Shown here: positions 48,701-59,500 of the stretch, in pieces | Position numbering within the stretch: the first letter of the stretch is position 1 | How the letters are laid out: each line of letters begins with the position of its first letter | DNA from: Oasisia sp. SBJ-2009 | Taxonomy: Eukaryota; Annelida; Polychaeta; Sabellida; Siboglinidae | Assembly: GCA_964017155.1 (NCBI GenBank) | Contig: OZ024861.1 | Span: 49,704,013-49,768,012 of the forward strand | Direction: 5' to 3' | Length of the DNA stretch: 64,000 nt | Made by a program: the position numbers and the translations under genes | The notes under the pieces: generated by a model | The model's database searches: none | Told to the model about the DNA's origin: nothing | What the model saw: the letters and a program-made list of their open reading frames with translations, nothing else

Positions 48701-50353
48701 AATATGTGTGACTGGCAATAATTTGATCCTGCATAAAGCCCTGGACAACCTGTAACAGATGATTGTATGTTGCTGGCAGGAACGTAGACGGAGCAGTCCG
48801 TTCAGGAGGATCAAGCCCGAGGCCATCTCTCTAGACCCTCGACTCGCAGACAATTCATTCGCCGCAAAGGTTAGAAGAATTCCCACACCAGTTGTTGGAA
48901 ATATTATACTACTCACTATTTAGGGCGGTATTATATTTTATGGCATGTGTATCACACAAAAACTAAAAACGGCATGTATTCGAGGACATGTTTATTTCCT
49001 GAATTGCATTGCTATATACCAAATGTCAACAATAAGTAACATGCGTTCTGTCATCAAAGAAGCAGTCCCCGAAAAATTGAGGTTTTCCCCAGACCCCGAA
49101 AAATTGAGGTTTCAGAATGTTACTCCAAGTCATGAAAATGTCCCAAACAGTTCAATTACCAGCAGCAACAACTGTCAGTAGCTTGTGTGTGACCCACATG
49201 ATGCAATCACAGCCTGGCAACGGCGTCTCATGCTTCCAATGAGTCTCTGGATGGCTGCCATTTCAAGATTGTTCCATTACAAACATTGTGTGATCCTTAG
49301 CAAATTTTGAGTAGTATATTTCCTGTCAAACTAACGTTTTTATATTTTAAAGCGATGGTGCCATATGACCAGGTGGTTTACATTTTTCATTTACTAATAC
49401 ACTCTTATGACTACAACATGTATGTTGAAGGTTTACTGCCTGCCAATTTGTCTTTAGTTACTTTATTAATCTTGGAACAATGTTCGCAATTTGAAAGATT
49501 CCACCTGCAACATGTTCAAATGGAAAACAAACCATCCAGTTTTAAAACAAATTTGATTGGCAATAATGCCGAGGCAAGCACAGTTAATCGCCATACCTTT
49601 TGATGTTTAACTTTGTCGTTCTAGACAGCAGACTTCCCGTTACAAATTACAGCTTTGCTAATTCTGAGCAGAGGAGCTGGCACCCTCCCTTTAAAAGTAC
49701 CCAGCAAACAACGACCCGTGATTTCACATGTTCTGTAAGTGAATTCACGGGTTCAACTGGCTCAATTCACATGTTTCCATGCGTGAATTCACCAGATACT
49801 GTGAGGAAAATGTTGTGTGTCGACACGTGTTTACCGTGAAATCATGAGTTTTCACATGATGACACATACCAGTGAAACCGTACCAGTTCTGACCCAGTAT
49901 GACTCGTGTCAAACTCGTTCAAAACTTGTGACAACAGGCAGAACACGTGTATTCACATGAATACACAAGAAAACATGTACTGGTGGAGTGGTACCAATTA
50001 TGAACCAGTATGACATGTGCCAACTGGTTCAGAAATGGTTCCTTGTTTGCTGGGTATGTTTCATGATGAGTAAATGAGGAAGGAGTATCAGAACGGGGTA
50101 ATTTAGGGTGTCAGAATGAGTAGGTTAGTGAGTGTCGGAGCAGGGTAACTGAGGCAGTAATTTCCATTGATCACCCACGTTTTGCTTTCAGTCGAATGCG
50201 AGGGGAGCATGGGGTGAGAGGGCAAGTCACGACCTCATTAACACCCAGGGCAAGTCTTTCCGACACGAGAAGACGAAGAAGAAGCGAGGGAGCTACAAGG
50301 GAGGGCCGATTGACACCACCAGCGTCAACTCGATCAAGTTTGACTCGGACTGA
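36706..50353 (+). CDS. NOLC1: Nucleolar phosphoprotein Nopp140 (NOLC1), complete gene
   Basis: Eight coding exons with GT-AG borders and matching phases predict 925 aa. NOLC1 is a heavily phosphorylated chaperone of box C/D and H/ACA snoRNPs that shuttles between nucleolus and Cajal bodies and is linked to RNA polymerase I. Seen here: a LisH-like N-terminus (residues about 4-50, [20 protein letters not shown] then [10 protein letters not shown]), about 18 repeats of basic [10 protein letters not shown] plus acidic-serine CK2-type blocks (about 145-800), and the conserved C-terminal domain ([10 protein letters not shown], then [19 protein letters not shown] and V-N-S-I-K-F-D-S-D). The start is fixed by an in-frame TAG 12 nt upstream. 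Human NOLC1 is about 700 aa; the extra length is repeat expansion. Introns hold several transposons, described separately. Confidence 0.96.
37405..37851 (+). pseudogene. THAP and PHD-like relic in NOLC1 intron 1
   Basis: From 37405 the frame reads [20 protein letters not shown] then [10 protein letters not shown], a TAA at 37495, and [16 protein letters not shown]. This fits the first half of a THAP zinc finger (Cys pair, F-P, W, A-x-x-R). About 300 bp on, a frame gives [18 protein letters not shown] and K-C-N-I-E-W, resembling the start of a PHD finger of the ING type (I-E-W-F-H). Together they suggest a decayed transposon gene with both domains. A host exon is unlikely given the stop and the missing second halves. 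Confidence 0.5.
38000..40400. other. Rest of NOLC1 intron 1, nothing recognised
   Basis: No exon with matching phase and no recognisable repeat was found here. Open frames at 38384-38614 and 38857-39292 (minus) carry no known motif. Confidence 0.4.
40424..40479 (+). CDS. NOLC1: NOLC1 exon 2
   Basis: Acceptor TTCACTTTCAG, donor GTAATA. Encodes [18 protein letters not shown]; the I-x-D-M-Y-x-x-W part aligns with L-L-D-I-Y-S-F-W of vertebrate NOLC1. Ends two bases into a codon. Confidence 0.92.
40525..42710. mobile_element. TIR element hosting a hAT insertion (NOLC1 intron 2)
   Basis: The termini are perfect inverted matches: GTGACTCATCTTAACAAAA at 40525 and TTTTGTTAAGATGAGTCAC ending at 42710, followed inwards by CGGTCGGATGTCGGTAA and its complement. 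AATT borders both ends, either a 4-bp target duplication or part of the TIR. Without the nested hAT element it is about 1.1 kb. Near 42192 it has an ATG and decayed [13 protein letters not shown] followed by acidic residues in shifted frames, perhaps the first exon of its transposase. The superfamily is not assigned. Confidence 0.82.
40666..41759. mobile_element. Non-autonomous hAT element with 8-bp TSD
   Basis: 1094 bp. Ends are CAGAGATGGAG and CTCCATCTCTG, flanked by the perfect 8-bp duplication ATTGACAC at 40658-40665 and 41760-41767. Both subterminal regions are packed with GTACTCGAGTACGAGTAC and GATTACTTT words, likely transposase-binding repeats. No transposase frame. The 8-bp duplication and CAGNG-type ends are diagnostic for hAT. 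Confidence 0.95.
43432..43524 (+). CDS. NOLC1: NOLC1 exon 3
   Basis: Acceptor TCTATTTTCAG, donor GTGGGT. Encodes [20 protein letters not shown] then [10 protein letters not shown], a basic stretch with likely nuclear-localisation potential followed by the first acidic-serine block. Phase matches exons 2 and 4. Confidence 0.92.
43500..43617. repeat. GTGGCCCA minisatellite, part 1
   Basis: Irregular units of GGTGG-CCCAACTGTAGG / AAGTGGCCCATTGGTAG straddling the exon 3 donor and entering intron 3. The array begins within a few bases of the splice site. Confidence 0.75.
43618..43915 (+). repeat. Intronic inverted repeat, left arm (NOLC1 intron 3)
   Basis: About 298 bp that is inverted-complementary to 48446-48745 in intron 6. 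Both arms contain GGTGGACACAT/ATGTGTCCACC, TTAACTGTTAAG/CTTAACAGTTAA and ATGGTTTTGGAAGA/TCTTCCAAAACCAT. The two probably are copies of one interspersed element. Confidence 0.88.
43916..44120 (+). repeat. SINE/LINE-like 3' tail
   Basis: Ends in TTATGGCGCTATATAAATGC followed by (TTA)n-type repeats, a 3' end shared by many animal SINE and LINE families. The body was not recognised. Confidence 0.4.
44125..44250. repeat. GTGGCCCA minisatellite, part 2
   Basis: Three tandem units of about 45 bp containing GGTGGCCTATTGGTAGGGGG and AATGTGGCCCATATGTTGGG. Same family as 43500-43617; the two parts are split by the inverted repeat and the tail element. Confidence 0.88.
44561..44631 (+). CDS. NOLC1: NOLC1 exon 4
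   Basis: Acceptor GTGATTGCAG, donor GTATGT. Encodes [20 protein letters not shown], a continuation of the acidic block plus a basic linker. Confidence 0.92.
45075..47242 (+). CDS. NOLC1: NOLC1 exon 5, giant repeat exon
   Basis: A 2168-nt exon with acceptor TGATACTGCAG and donor GTAGGC. It holds about 18 tandem units of 34-36 codons, each a Lys/Pro/Thr segment followed by five or six Ser, D-S-S-S and E-D-E or E-E-E. Units 7-9 and 12-14 are nearly identical at DNA level with a shift of 534 bp, showing recent multi-unit duplication. The acidic-serine blocks are consensus casein kinase 2 sites; the basic parts bind snoRNPs in known Nopp140. Confidence 0.95.
47702..47746 (+). CDS. NOLC1: NOLC1 exon 6
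   Basis: 15 codons, [15 protein letters not shown]. Acceptor CTTTATTGCAG, donor GTACGT, phase 0 on both sides, so skipping it would not shift the frame. Confidence 0.85.
48446..48745 (-). repeat. Intronic inverted repeat, right arm (NOLC1 intron 6)
   Basis: Reverse-complement partner of 43618-43915, with TGGACGGGTA and GACCCGTCCACC words at one end and ATCCTGCATAAAGCCCTG at the other. Confidence 0.88.
48780..48869 (+). CDS. NOLC1: NOLC1 exon 7
   Basis: Encodes [20 protein letters not shown] then [10 protein letters not shown], which aligns with the P-F-R-R-V and V-A-D-N-S-F-D-A-K of vertebrate NOLC1. Acceptor GTTGCTGGCAG, donor GTTAGA. Confidence 0.94.
49698..50056. mobile_element. MITE with TACCCAGCAAACAA ends (NOLC1 intron 7)
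   Basis: 359 bp with TACCCAGCAAACAA at the left and TTGTTTGCTGGGTA at the right. If TA is the target duplication the ends are CCCAGCAAACAA. The interior has further short inverted words (GAATTCAC, CACATG, GTACCA). It ends 135 bp before NOLC1 exon 8. Confidence 0.85.
50192..50353 (+). CDS. NOLC1: NOLC1 exon 8 (C-terminal domain, stop)
   Basis: Encodes [35 protein letters not shown] and I-K-F-D-S-D, the SRP40/Nopp140 C-terminal domain. Acceptor TTTTGCTTTCAG; TGA at 50351-50353. Confidence 0.96.
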   Translation, partial: SNARGAWGERASHDLINTQGKSFRHEKTKKKRGSYKGGPIDTTSVNSIKFDSD

Positions 50354-50399
50354 AAGGCCCACGTTGATCATGTTAACTTATTTATACTCGAGCCTTGTT

Positions 50400-50463
50400 T
50401 GACGTGGTCCGCAAGGGATCATCTCATAACTGACGTGGTCTGCAAGGGATCATCTCAGAGCTG
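50400..50463 (+). repeat. 32-bp tandem duplication in NOLC1 3' UTR
   Basis: Two copies of GACGTGGTC-GCAAGGGATCATCTCA-type sequence directly after the NOLC1 stop region. Confidence 0.9.
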
Positions 50464-50490
50464 ACTTTCATATGAACTCGGCACCACCGT

Positions 50491-50953
50491 TGTAGCGCTT
50501 ACATTTTTCCTGCGTTATAAACGTTCCGATTGACGTTTCTGCGCATGCGCAATAAATGTAAAATCATCAGTGTCCAGCTAATCGAAAAAGGATTTTCAGT
50601 ATAAATACCACGAGCTGTTCGTTAACTCTCCTGTGATAAATACTGTGAAGAGTTTCTTAAAATGTCGTTCAATGCAATACAATATTAAATTTTATTTATA
50701 AATCACTCACGCATTATGGCGCACTACAGTCGCATGATTTACACTTGCTATCAAAATATACCTAAAAACTTGTTTGCCTCGTGTTAATTTTCGACAAATA
50801 ACTTCGCCGAGAGGTTATATACATCCTAATGAACAACCCGTGGTATTTATGCCACAAATGCTTTGGCTGCACATTGATGATTTTACATATATTGCGCATG
50901 CGCAGAAACGTCAATCGGAATGTTTATAACACCGGAAAAATTTAAGCGCTACA
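50491..50953 (+). mobile_element. MITE family 1, copy 3 (3' of NOLC1)
   Basis: A 463-bp copy starting TGTAGCGCTTACATTTTTCC and ending GCGCTACA. It lies 137 bp after the NOLC1 stop codon, probably inside or next to the 3' UTR. Confidence 0.92.
50551..50556 (+). terminator. AATAAA in the MITE TIR, candidate NOLC1 poly(A) signal
   Basis: This is the first canonical AATAAA or ATTAAA found after the NOLC1 stop (198 nt downstream). It belongs to the TIR sequence GCGCAATAAATGTAAAATC, present in all three copies. Whether it is used needs transcript ends. Confidence 0.45.
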
Positions 50954-51462
50954 GCACAGCTGTCACTTTGCAAACGATATGATTATATCAGTATATTATC
51001 AGATATTGTAGATTGATACTACGTTTGCGTAAACATGTAGAATTACCTGTAATAACTGATAATTGAGTTGTGATAGCCATGGAACTTGCTGAAGTTAACC
51101 GTGTGTTGGGGTAAACAAAAAGTGAAATAATGTGCTGATTTTCTCTGCACATGAATAAATTGAGGGTCCCACAATGTTGAGACGTGAAAGTAACTGAATC
51201 TAATGTCCGACATTGCTGAGACGACCTTGAAGTAGGTAGGTTTATTCAGGGATTGTCTGGGAAAACTTGGGTTATTATCAGTAGATTGAATTATGATGTA
51301 ATGGATGTTTGGTTAGTCTATGATATCGATGTAGGTATCTCATTTAATGTTAGCCAGCTATTACAGAATTGTGCTATATATAAACCAAGTACCGTGCTTC
51401 TGAAATAGATGTGTGTGCCTTTTGTGACACAGTTTAGTTCTGAATTGTGCCATGTTGGGTAG

Positions 51463-51541
51463 AGAGACGAGACGAGACGAGACGAGACGAGACGAGACGA
51501 GACGAGACGAGACGAGACGAGACGAGACGAGACGAGACGAG
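51463..51541. repeat. (GAGAC)n microsatellite
   Basis: About 15 perfect GAGAC pentanucleotides. Confidence 0.97.
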
Positions 51542-52741
51542 ATATTTGGTCTTGCGTTTCATATGCTTTAGTTTTGCTACAGAGAAATTAAATTGTATAT
51601 TTTTCAGATGTAGTAGTCCATGGTTGCAGTTTGCATATATCGGTATTAATAAGTGTAAATCTTGCAGTTGTATTAATCAGCACACAGACATTTACTCTAA
51701 GTAATTTGTTTAATATTATGTATTATCATGTAAGTTCCTGAATTAACTTAAACAACATTGTGTAGGTTCAGGCCTGATTGATGAATTGATGGTTGATGCT
51801 GGACTTTGTAGCATAGAAATCACTGCTATTGTATGGTTGAACACTGAGAGTTCGAATTCGAATAAAGTGTCAAGAGTTTATGTCATTGTTGGTATCTTGC
51901 GTGTTTTGGTGCCACAACCTATAGTATTACAGTTGGCGTTGCCATTGGCATTATATATCGCGCAGAGTGAATACTAACTTTACAGTTAATTTAATTGTTT
52001 TCATATCTTCAGTATTTTATATTGTTTTTCTGTTTATGCCGAGCCTATGCTACAATCCTCATTTAAGAGTAGCAGACTATTTAAACATAAAAAAGCTGTT
52101 TCAGTGATCGACAAAAGCAAATTTATAGCGCACACTGATCCCATCTTTAAAAAGTTCAATATTATTAAATTAGAAGACCTATTTATAATTCAAGGATATC
52201 ATATGATACAATAATGAAAAAACAATGTCCAAAATACATTTTAACATCTGTAATTTTCACAGTCATGTAATTTAATCGGGCAACGCAATAATCATTCGCC
52301 AGCCATAATCATTTATGTTTCATAAGAACAGAAATAAAAAACGGATTGTTTTATAAACTACATACGGTACTGTTGCATCTATATAATGAACTGCACCCAT
52401 CGCTAAATAAAAGGCATAATGTCAAACAAATTATTATAAATTCATACTCGGAGATTTGGCTATTTAGAAATTGTTATTCTGGCGTGCAATTATTAATTCA
52501 TAAAAAATGACATAATTGTATCATTTCTCACACCAACTTTTATTAAACTAGATTATGCATTGTAATAAACTGTTTTCATAGTATAAGTATTATGATTAGT
52601 ATTATTCTTTTCTTAGACTTAGACGTCTTAGTATCAGCAATATTATTATCTTGTTATTAATCAAAATTATTATTCTGTACATAATAATGTTTAGAAATTT
52701 AATAAATATCATGTACTCCTAGGCTAGAGGTCGAAATCATT

Positions 52742-52852
52742 ATGTAATTTTAAAGGGCGTCCAGTTGCTTCATCTAGTTTAGTTCTTACTGGCGTCTTGG
52801 CATTCATTATTAACACATGTTCTGTATGCCAAATAAAGTTCAGTTCAGTTCT
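52742..52852 (+). repeat. LINE 3' tail fragment
   Basis: The sequence TATGCCAAATAAAGTTCAGTTCAGTTC has an AATAAA followed by a repeated TTCAG tail, a frequent LINE 3' end. No RT sequence remains. Confidence 0.4.
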
Positions 52853-53160
52853 GTATCCTGGAAGATGAAATTCGCCAAAAGCCAAAATAGTTCAAAACTA
52901 GTCCGCTACCGCAATGAATGGTTCCCTATCTTTCCGCTAGGCTACATTTTCCTTCCAAAGTGTAAACTTCCGACTTCTTATTCTTCCAGTACTCGCCTAA
53001 CCTCAATTTATTGAGGATACAGGCGGTAGGTAATGGCAGGCGAACAGGAAAACAAATATAAATTCTCGAGCATGTAGAAAACGTGCGTAATGCTTCCAGA
53101 TTGGAAATCGAGTTATGAATAGAACGCTAAAGACAAAAACAATTGAGCTTTTTGAAGGCA

Positions 53161-53362
53161 ATGCCAAGCCCAATGGCTCCCAAACCCAGGGTAGGTATAC
53201 GCCAAAATATTTGGGGGTATTTTATGGGATCGGTACGTGAACATGACAGCGACAGCGAAGACTGCCCGTCGGATGACGATCGAGCTCTGGATCTTGGCGA
53301 CGTCGTCGATGCAAGTGCAGATGGCACGATCGCCAGGTCTCGAACGAACAAGTGGAAAACAA
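53161..53362 (+). CDS. HELB: HELB candidate exon 1
   Basis: The first ATG after an in-frame TAA (53128) opens MPSPMAPKPRVGIRQNIWGY then F-M-G-S-V-R-E-H-D-S-D-S-E-D and more acidic residues. A donor GTAGGA at 53363 leaves one base (A), which joins TA of exon 2 to make Ile, so the phase fits. The acidic character agrees with the HELB N-terminus. A second ATG at 53224 is possible. The donor is weaker than average and homology is not decisive. Confidence 0.5.
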
Positions 53363-56300
53363 GTAGGATACTTTTTTATGTAAACGGTTACGTTTTTAAA
53401 TGACCCGTATTAAAATTCAGTCAGCAGACACTAATTTGATAGTAATCAATGTCAGGCGCTATTTCAGAGAGTTCTACATAGACAGTGAAACTATGTCTAT
53501 GATTCGTAATATAAAAATAATAGGCTCCCAAAATAATAAGTAATGCTATAGACATAGTATAGCCTATATAATATATTATAGGCTAATACTAATAGAGAGA
53601 TCGACAACCGTGTTACTAATAAATGCTAACATTAATATAAAATATGGATAAAGATATGTGTTTTGTTACTTTCTACACTTTTATTGTTGTCATGTTAATT
53701 ATACAACTACCTGCCAGAAAATTCATTTTAAAATAGTGAAATACAGTTTCCAACAATTCCATGTGGGAACACATTGTCCCACGAAAACGCTGCTAACAAC
53801 ATCTGTTCTAATGATTATAACCAATGAAAAACACACATTGACATATGTATGACAAAAACAGAAAGTTATGTTGAATTGTAATGTGAGGCAGATATGTAAT
53901 TATAAGAGGACAACACCAATTTGTCATTTCCAATGCATTCTTTATTTCGTCAAATTCCCACCACTGCGTGAGTGTGTATTGTTCAGGTCACATCAAAGTC
54001 TAACTGGCAGATCGAGATAATATCTTACATGACCAGTGACCACTATCACATAGCAGATTTAGTCACAAAAATAATTCATCTAAAATGTGGAAATGGCATT
54101 GCCTTACTTATTTACATAGATAACCTATAAAGATAAGAATGTCTAAAGATAAAATAAAGAACCTGTTTGCATGTTAATCTGGTTATGGGTGCTGCCACCT
54201 TGTGATGGGCAAATAATATAAAGTGTGCCATCCTATCAAGCAAAATCAAGCTTCACCAGCATGCAGATGTCTTAGTGGGTTCACCGCATGCTAATATAAG
54301 GTTCAACCCATCCTAGCTCACCAGCTAAGCTCACCAGTGGTCACTGATGCTGAGTACGTCAGTAACAGCCATCAGTACCCTCTGGCAGATCTCTTTTGAA
54401 GCTCAACCAATAAAATTGCTCACAAAGGAGAGTGGTCAGCCTGTGGTCATGTGTTACAATTTTAGGTGATTTCATGTAGCTTGTGTTACATGCAGTATTT
54501 AGGATGTAGCAGCAAGTATTGCAATATACAATTACAAGTTTGTTCAGCTGCTCGTGCATCTGGGTAGACAGGTCATCCGTCATACAGGAATTAACAGAAA
54601 TTTGTTTTGTTTTTCTTCATTATTGGGGTGTCAGTGGGTATTTCTGCAGTCCTTACAGCTGAAGCAGTCACTACTAGTGAAGTCATTAAACTAGTTCGAC
54701 TCATATTCTAACATTTATAATATTCATATTTTATTCAAGTTGAGCAAACAGAAAGAAGGTGGACAGTCACAGCAAGAACAAAAACCTACTTTGGAGAGTT
54801 TAGTTGAATCTAGCTATTATATATGAACCTGACACTTACGACTCATGATTACACACTGGTGTCAGTGACACAGCTCAGATTCAAGTGGTCGATCAAAATA
54901 TACCAAGTTTCAACTAAACCCTCCAAAGTAATTTCCATTCTAACTCCATTCAAATTCTTGGAGCCATGAACAATGTCATTTCCATATCAGTTGTAAAAAA
55001 ATAGTTATTTCGTTTGCAACAGTCAATCAAGATATAACAAATGTTGCGTACACTTGAAATGACATCATTTCAGATTCATGAAACATTTGGCATGAATTAT
55101 TGTCTCATTGATCATCTATTATGAAACAATGACTAAGAAAGTACACACAGTCACTTGAAACTCTTGGCAAACCAGTCAAAATGATTTGGTGACCCATATT
55201 GGGTCACAACCCAGATCCACAGTCCGATCGTTAAAGCGACATGGTCCGTTCGTGGCTTTTTATTTTTATTGCAAAATCATGTTAATGGGTATAAGTTATA
55301 ACTATTGTATCGTCCTGACTGCCAATAAATGTTTTAACGAAACAGAAATGACATTGTAATGTTAAACGTCCAATGTTTATAAGAATCCCGACCACTGAGC
55401 TGTCACTCAAATCGCCACAAGTGAAACCCACCCTTTGACCTTTACCAACTGGGAGCGTGCACCTGGCTGGGTGTGGCAGTTAGTGAATTAGTTGTTATTG
55501 GCTATATATAAAGGTTTTCTAATAATAGGATGTCTCTTGTCTGGTTTTATGATGTGCACACATCATACATTACAAATATATACCATGTTTTTATAACAAA
55601 TGTAAAGCCCATACAAATCGCATTCACACATAAATACTGACTTCATACCATTACGAATGACAACAAATACACGACACTGCAGCACGTGCAACCTGTCAAC
55701 TTGTGTTCACGTGATACTGTATCACGTGATCATGTATTTCGTTCTGGGCTTTTAGCCACGTCTACAACGGTTTCGAAAACACCTCGTGGTCGATGTGTAC
55801 ACAGCGCCCTTACTGCGTCTATTTTCAACCCCTAAATGGTACATGAAAACCTATTTTGACTGTCTTTACGCTATAATAGGTATAATTTATACCGTATAAC
55901 ATGATTTTGCAATAAAAATTAAAAACCACGAACGGACCATGTCGCTTTAAGAACTCCAGTTTTAGGAGGTTGAAACATGCAGGTCCAGGTGAACTGTGGT
56001 GCAGTTCCCACAGTGTTTGTTTTGATTTCCAGTACCTTTTCACCTGTATGACACCAATGAAACACTTCGAGTGCGGGGCCGCTTCATCATGTCGGACCCC
56101 TGGTGGGCTGCCCGGATGACAGTCGTGAAACGCAATGACTTGTGGGAACTGTATGGCAATGTGATGTACTCGCTGCGAGATGACCACCGAGCCGTTTCCG
56201 ACAAAGTTGTGCCACTGTTTCTTACATCGTGTGACGTTCACACCCAGCATCTGCAGATGTTCACAGAGGCACTTAGGTATGATATTAGAAATAATATTTG

Positions 56301-56503
56301 CCGGCCTTGAACTAATGAAAAGTATACCTTTTTGTGCCTGGGTGTCTTGCATGGAACTTGATAGAAGTTTGTTATGTGGCAAACTAGGGTTGTTTTAGAT
56401 TTTATTTAATCAATAGTGATCAGTTCTATTTGCGTCGCTACCAGTTGTGCCAATGATAGGATGTGGGCCACTAGATTTGGAACTATCATATATATATATA
56501 TAT

Positions 56504-56536
<33 letters not shown>

Positions 56537-59500
56537 ATATATATATATATATGTTATCAATTGTTATTATAAAATGTTTGTCTCAGTTGCAAATAATGTA
56601 TTTTTAAATGTATTGTTTAAAATGTAATTTTTGTATATTTAAAAGCAAGTTGAAATAGTGCTAACATACTGTATATTTTATTATTATTAATCAACCTAAC
56701 TTTGTTAGTTTCTTGTCTTTTGTAAGTTAACATGTTTAGGTGATTTTAGCTGTTTATTTGAAGAAAAACTAGTTTGTATATTTGAATATTTACGTTCCTT
56801 TGCTTTATTCTATCAATGCATACACAGTATCTTTATCGTAAGTTATGTGTAATAATAAAATAAAATAAACTATTTAAATGTTCAAATAAAATTTGGTTTT
56901 ATTTAGAGTGCTGCACAAACATTAATTGGTATAGTGCTTTAGTAAATAAATAATTATATTTAATATATGTAATTATAATACATTATGCAGTAATATGCCA
57001 TCCACATTGTAGCTCGATTGGGAAAACAAAAGAGTTGACTTTCAAAACACTGCCAGACTTGTTGGGAGAATGTGCTGCTATGTCGGACACTAACAGGGAT
57101 GTGGCAGACCAAATTCAACACAAAATCACAGGTGAATTTTTTAAATTTTACTACCTCTTGTATATTTTGTTTTTATTATGAATTTAAATCTTTTGAAAAC
57201 TCGTTAGTGTGATTTGACTCCTCGTGAAAATGAACTAGGCTTACGAACTACCAAGTTATCCCTTCAGTTCATGATGATTTTAGGCTTGCATTTTCACCAG
57301 CATCAAAATCCATCGGCAAACGAGCGTTTGATGTAACTGGACCTATTATATGGAATGAACAGACACTATGTGATAAAACTCCATCTCTGTTATTATTTAA
57401 ATGTCATTTAAAGACATATTTATTTTAAAAGGATATAAGGTGGCAACTAGCCAGGTCTGACATTTTAATGACTTAATGACATTTAGATTTGTTTAGTTAG
57501 TTATTTATTTTGACTTATAAATTAATTTATTAATTTTTTTATTTCAACTGCATACTTTAAATTGTTTTATAAGTTATATAAATTGTGAGTACATTGAGTA
57601 ATGTTTAGGTAGTGATAATATAAGAACCAATGTTATTATTATTATTCAATTAATATGAATTCTGTACAACATGTTGAATATTGTTTCCTAATCCTAACCT
57701 TCACTCGAGTTGAAATGCAGTCCTTCCAAGTGAAGCTGTGTTTTGTTATGTAGGACTGAAGGGGACCATGGTGACAAGTTACAACGGTCTGGAACTCTTC
57801 TATAAACTCATGCCACTGTTACTTCCAAAAAAGTTCACATCCTTTGTGGAGATGAAATTCTACAGTGGCGCCACCCTGGAGAGACTTCAGGAGGCATTGA
57901 GGGATGACCTGTGGGTGTTTGGGTATAGCAATGTAAGTAGTTCCGGCTAAAGCACCATAACTATTAAAGGGTCTACTATTAAAGGAGGGTGCCAGATCCT
58001 CTGCCCAGAACTGGCTGAGCAGTAATTTGTAATGTGAAGTTTTGTCTAACAGTAGGAAAGTTAAACATCAAAAGGTATTGTGGTTAATTCTGCAAGCCTT
58101 AGCATTATTGCCAATCAATTTTGTTTTGAAACTGGATGTTTTGTTTACCTTGCTACCATTGTTCTGAGCTTTATACAGTAACTAAACATATTTGGCAGGC
58201 ACTAAACTTTCAGCATGCATAATGTAGTCATAAGAACATAATAGCCAAATAAAAAATAAAACCTAGGAGCTGGCACCCACGCATTAAGTAATTCTGGCTA
58301 TAGCACAATATGGGCCAGGCCACAGTTAGTTTTCTAATTGGTAGAGCCATTTTAGCATTTTGTAGGGATATAAGAAACAGTTAAACAATTCTTAAATTTC
58401 TCACCTGCTGTTAATATAACATTTCTCAGTGACATCCTGGTAGATTAAATCTGGCTCCTGAAATGCATGGATGTGTGAGATCCTTCAGTATTTATTAATT
58501 CTGGTGTCAGCTAGAATATGGATCCTCATAGAAAATGGACCTGGGGTGTCCATATTTTATTATTGAATTTGAACCCTCCTATTAAAAGCTGAACAAAAAT
58601 AATAAAATCATATACTGCAGTTCGTAGATTGTAACTATAATGTCAAAACGATTGTTTAAATAAACATTGTAATGATACAAATATATCATGTAATGTGGTC
58701 CAATTTGTATGGGGGTCCATATTCTGGATGCTTCCCTGAGAAGCCAAGATGGTGTTTGACTGAACCAGTCTGCTAGTGAGTAAAGTGTAAATCACTGAAC
58801 AATCCTGATGATTGGATAGTGTGCTGTTTCTAATGACACTTAGAAAATGGATCCCCATGGGTTACTGTCCAGCAGTGAGGTGATAATAACTGTTTCTTGT
58901 GTATAAGATATGGGCAGAGATATTGATCTATGGACATCTTGGACATTAATAAAGTTGGCACTAGACTTTAAAGGACAAACAAAGTTAACTTTTACGTGGC
59001 ATACACCTAATAGAGTTAATATAAAGTAACAATTTCCACATATACTCAATTTTTTAACGCCAGCGGTTTACCAGAAAAATATTTTTTAACACCCAGCCAT
59101 CCAAATTCTATGCGCTACCCCATCTTAGATGAAGAATGACGTCACGACGGTGATCGAGGCGCTCTCCACATAGATTCCCTGCATAGGGTTTGGCTGTTGT
59201 CATGAAATGGCTGCAACTCGGCAACTCGCGTAACATGCTGATGACGGTAAATATAAAGTTGTCTATTATTGTTATCGCTGAAATCATCCCATCAACTGAT
59301 GATACATGTCTACATCAAAGCATTTCTCCTCAAAATGGACCGAGCAAATTGCCAAACAGTACGCCCGCAAATCACCAACGTGAATCCATTGCTTCAATAC
59401 TACCGGTTGTTTCAACTATTATTGCAACCGTATGCCGAACACGAAGGCATAATTACTAAAGTTTACCATAGATTTAACCACAGATTTAGATATGCGTCTA

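Larger units (their letters stand above)
50954..53160. other. NOLC1-HELB intergenic region
   Basis: About 2.2 kb, AT-rich. Contains the pentanucleotide tract and a LINE tail listed separately; no other gene was seen. The HELB promoter should lie in its last part. Confidence 0.5.
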
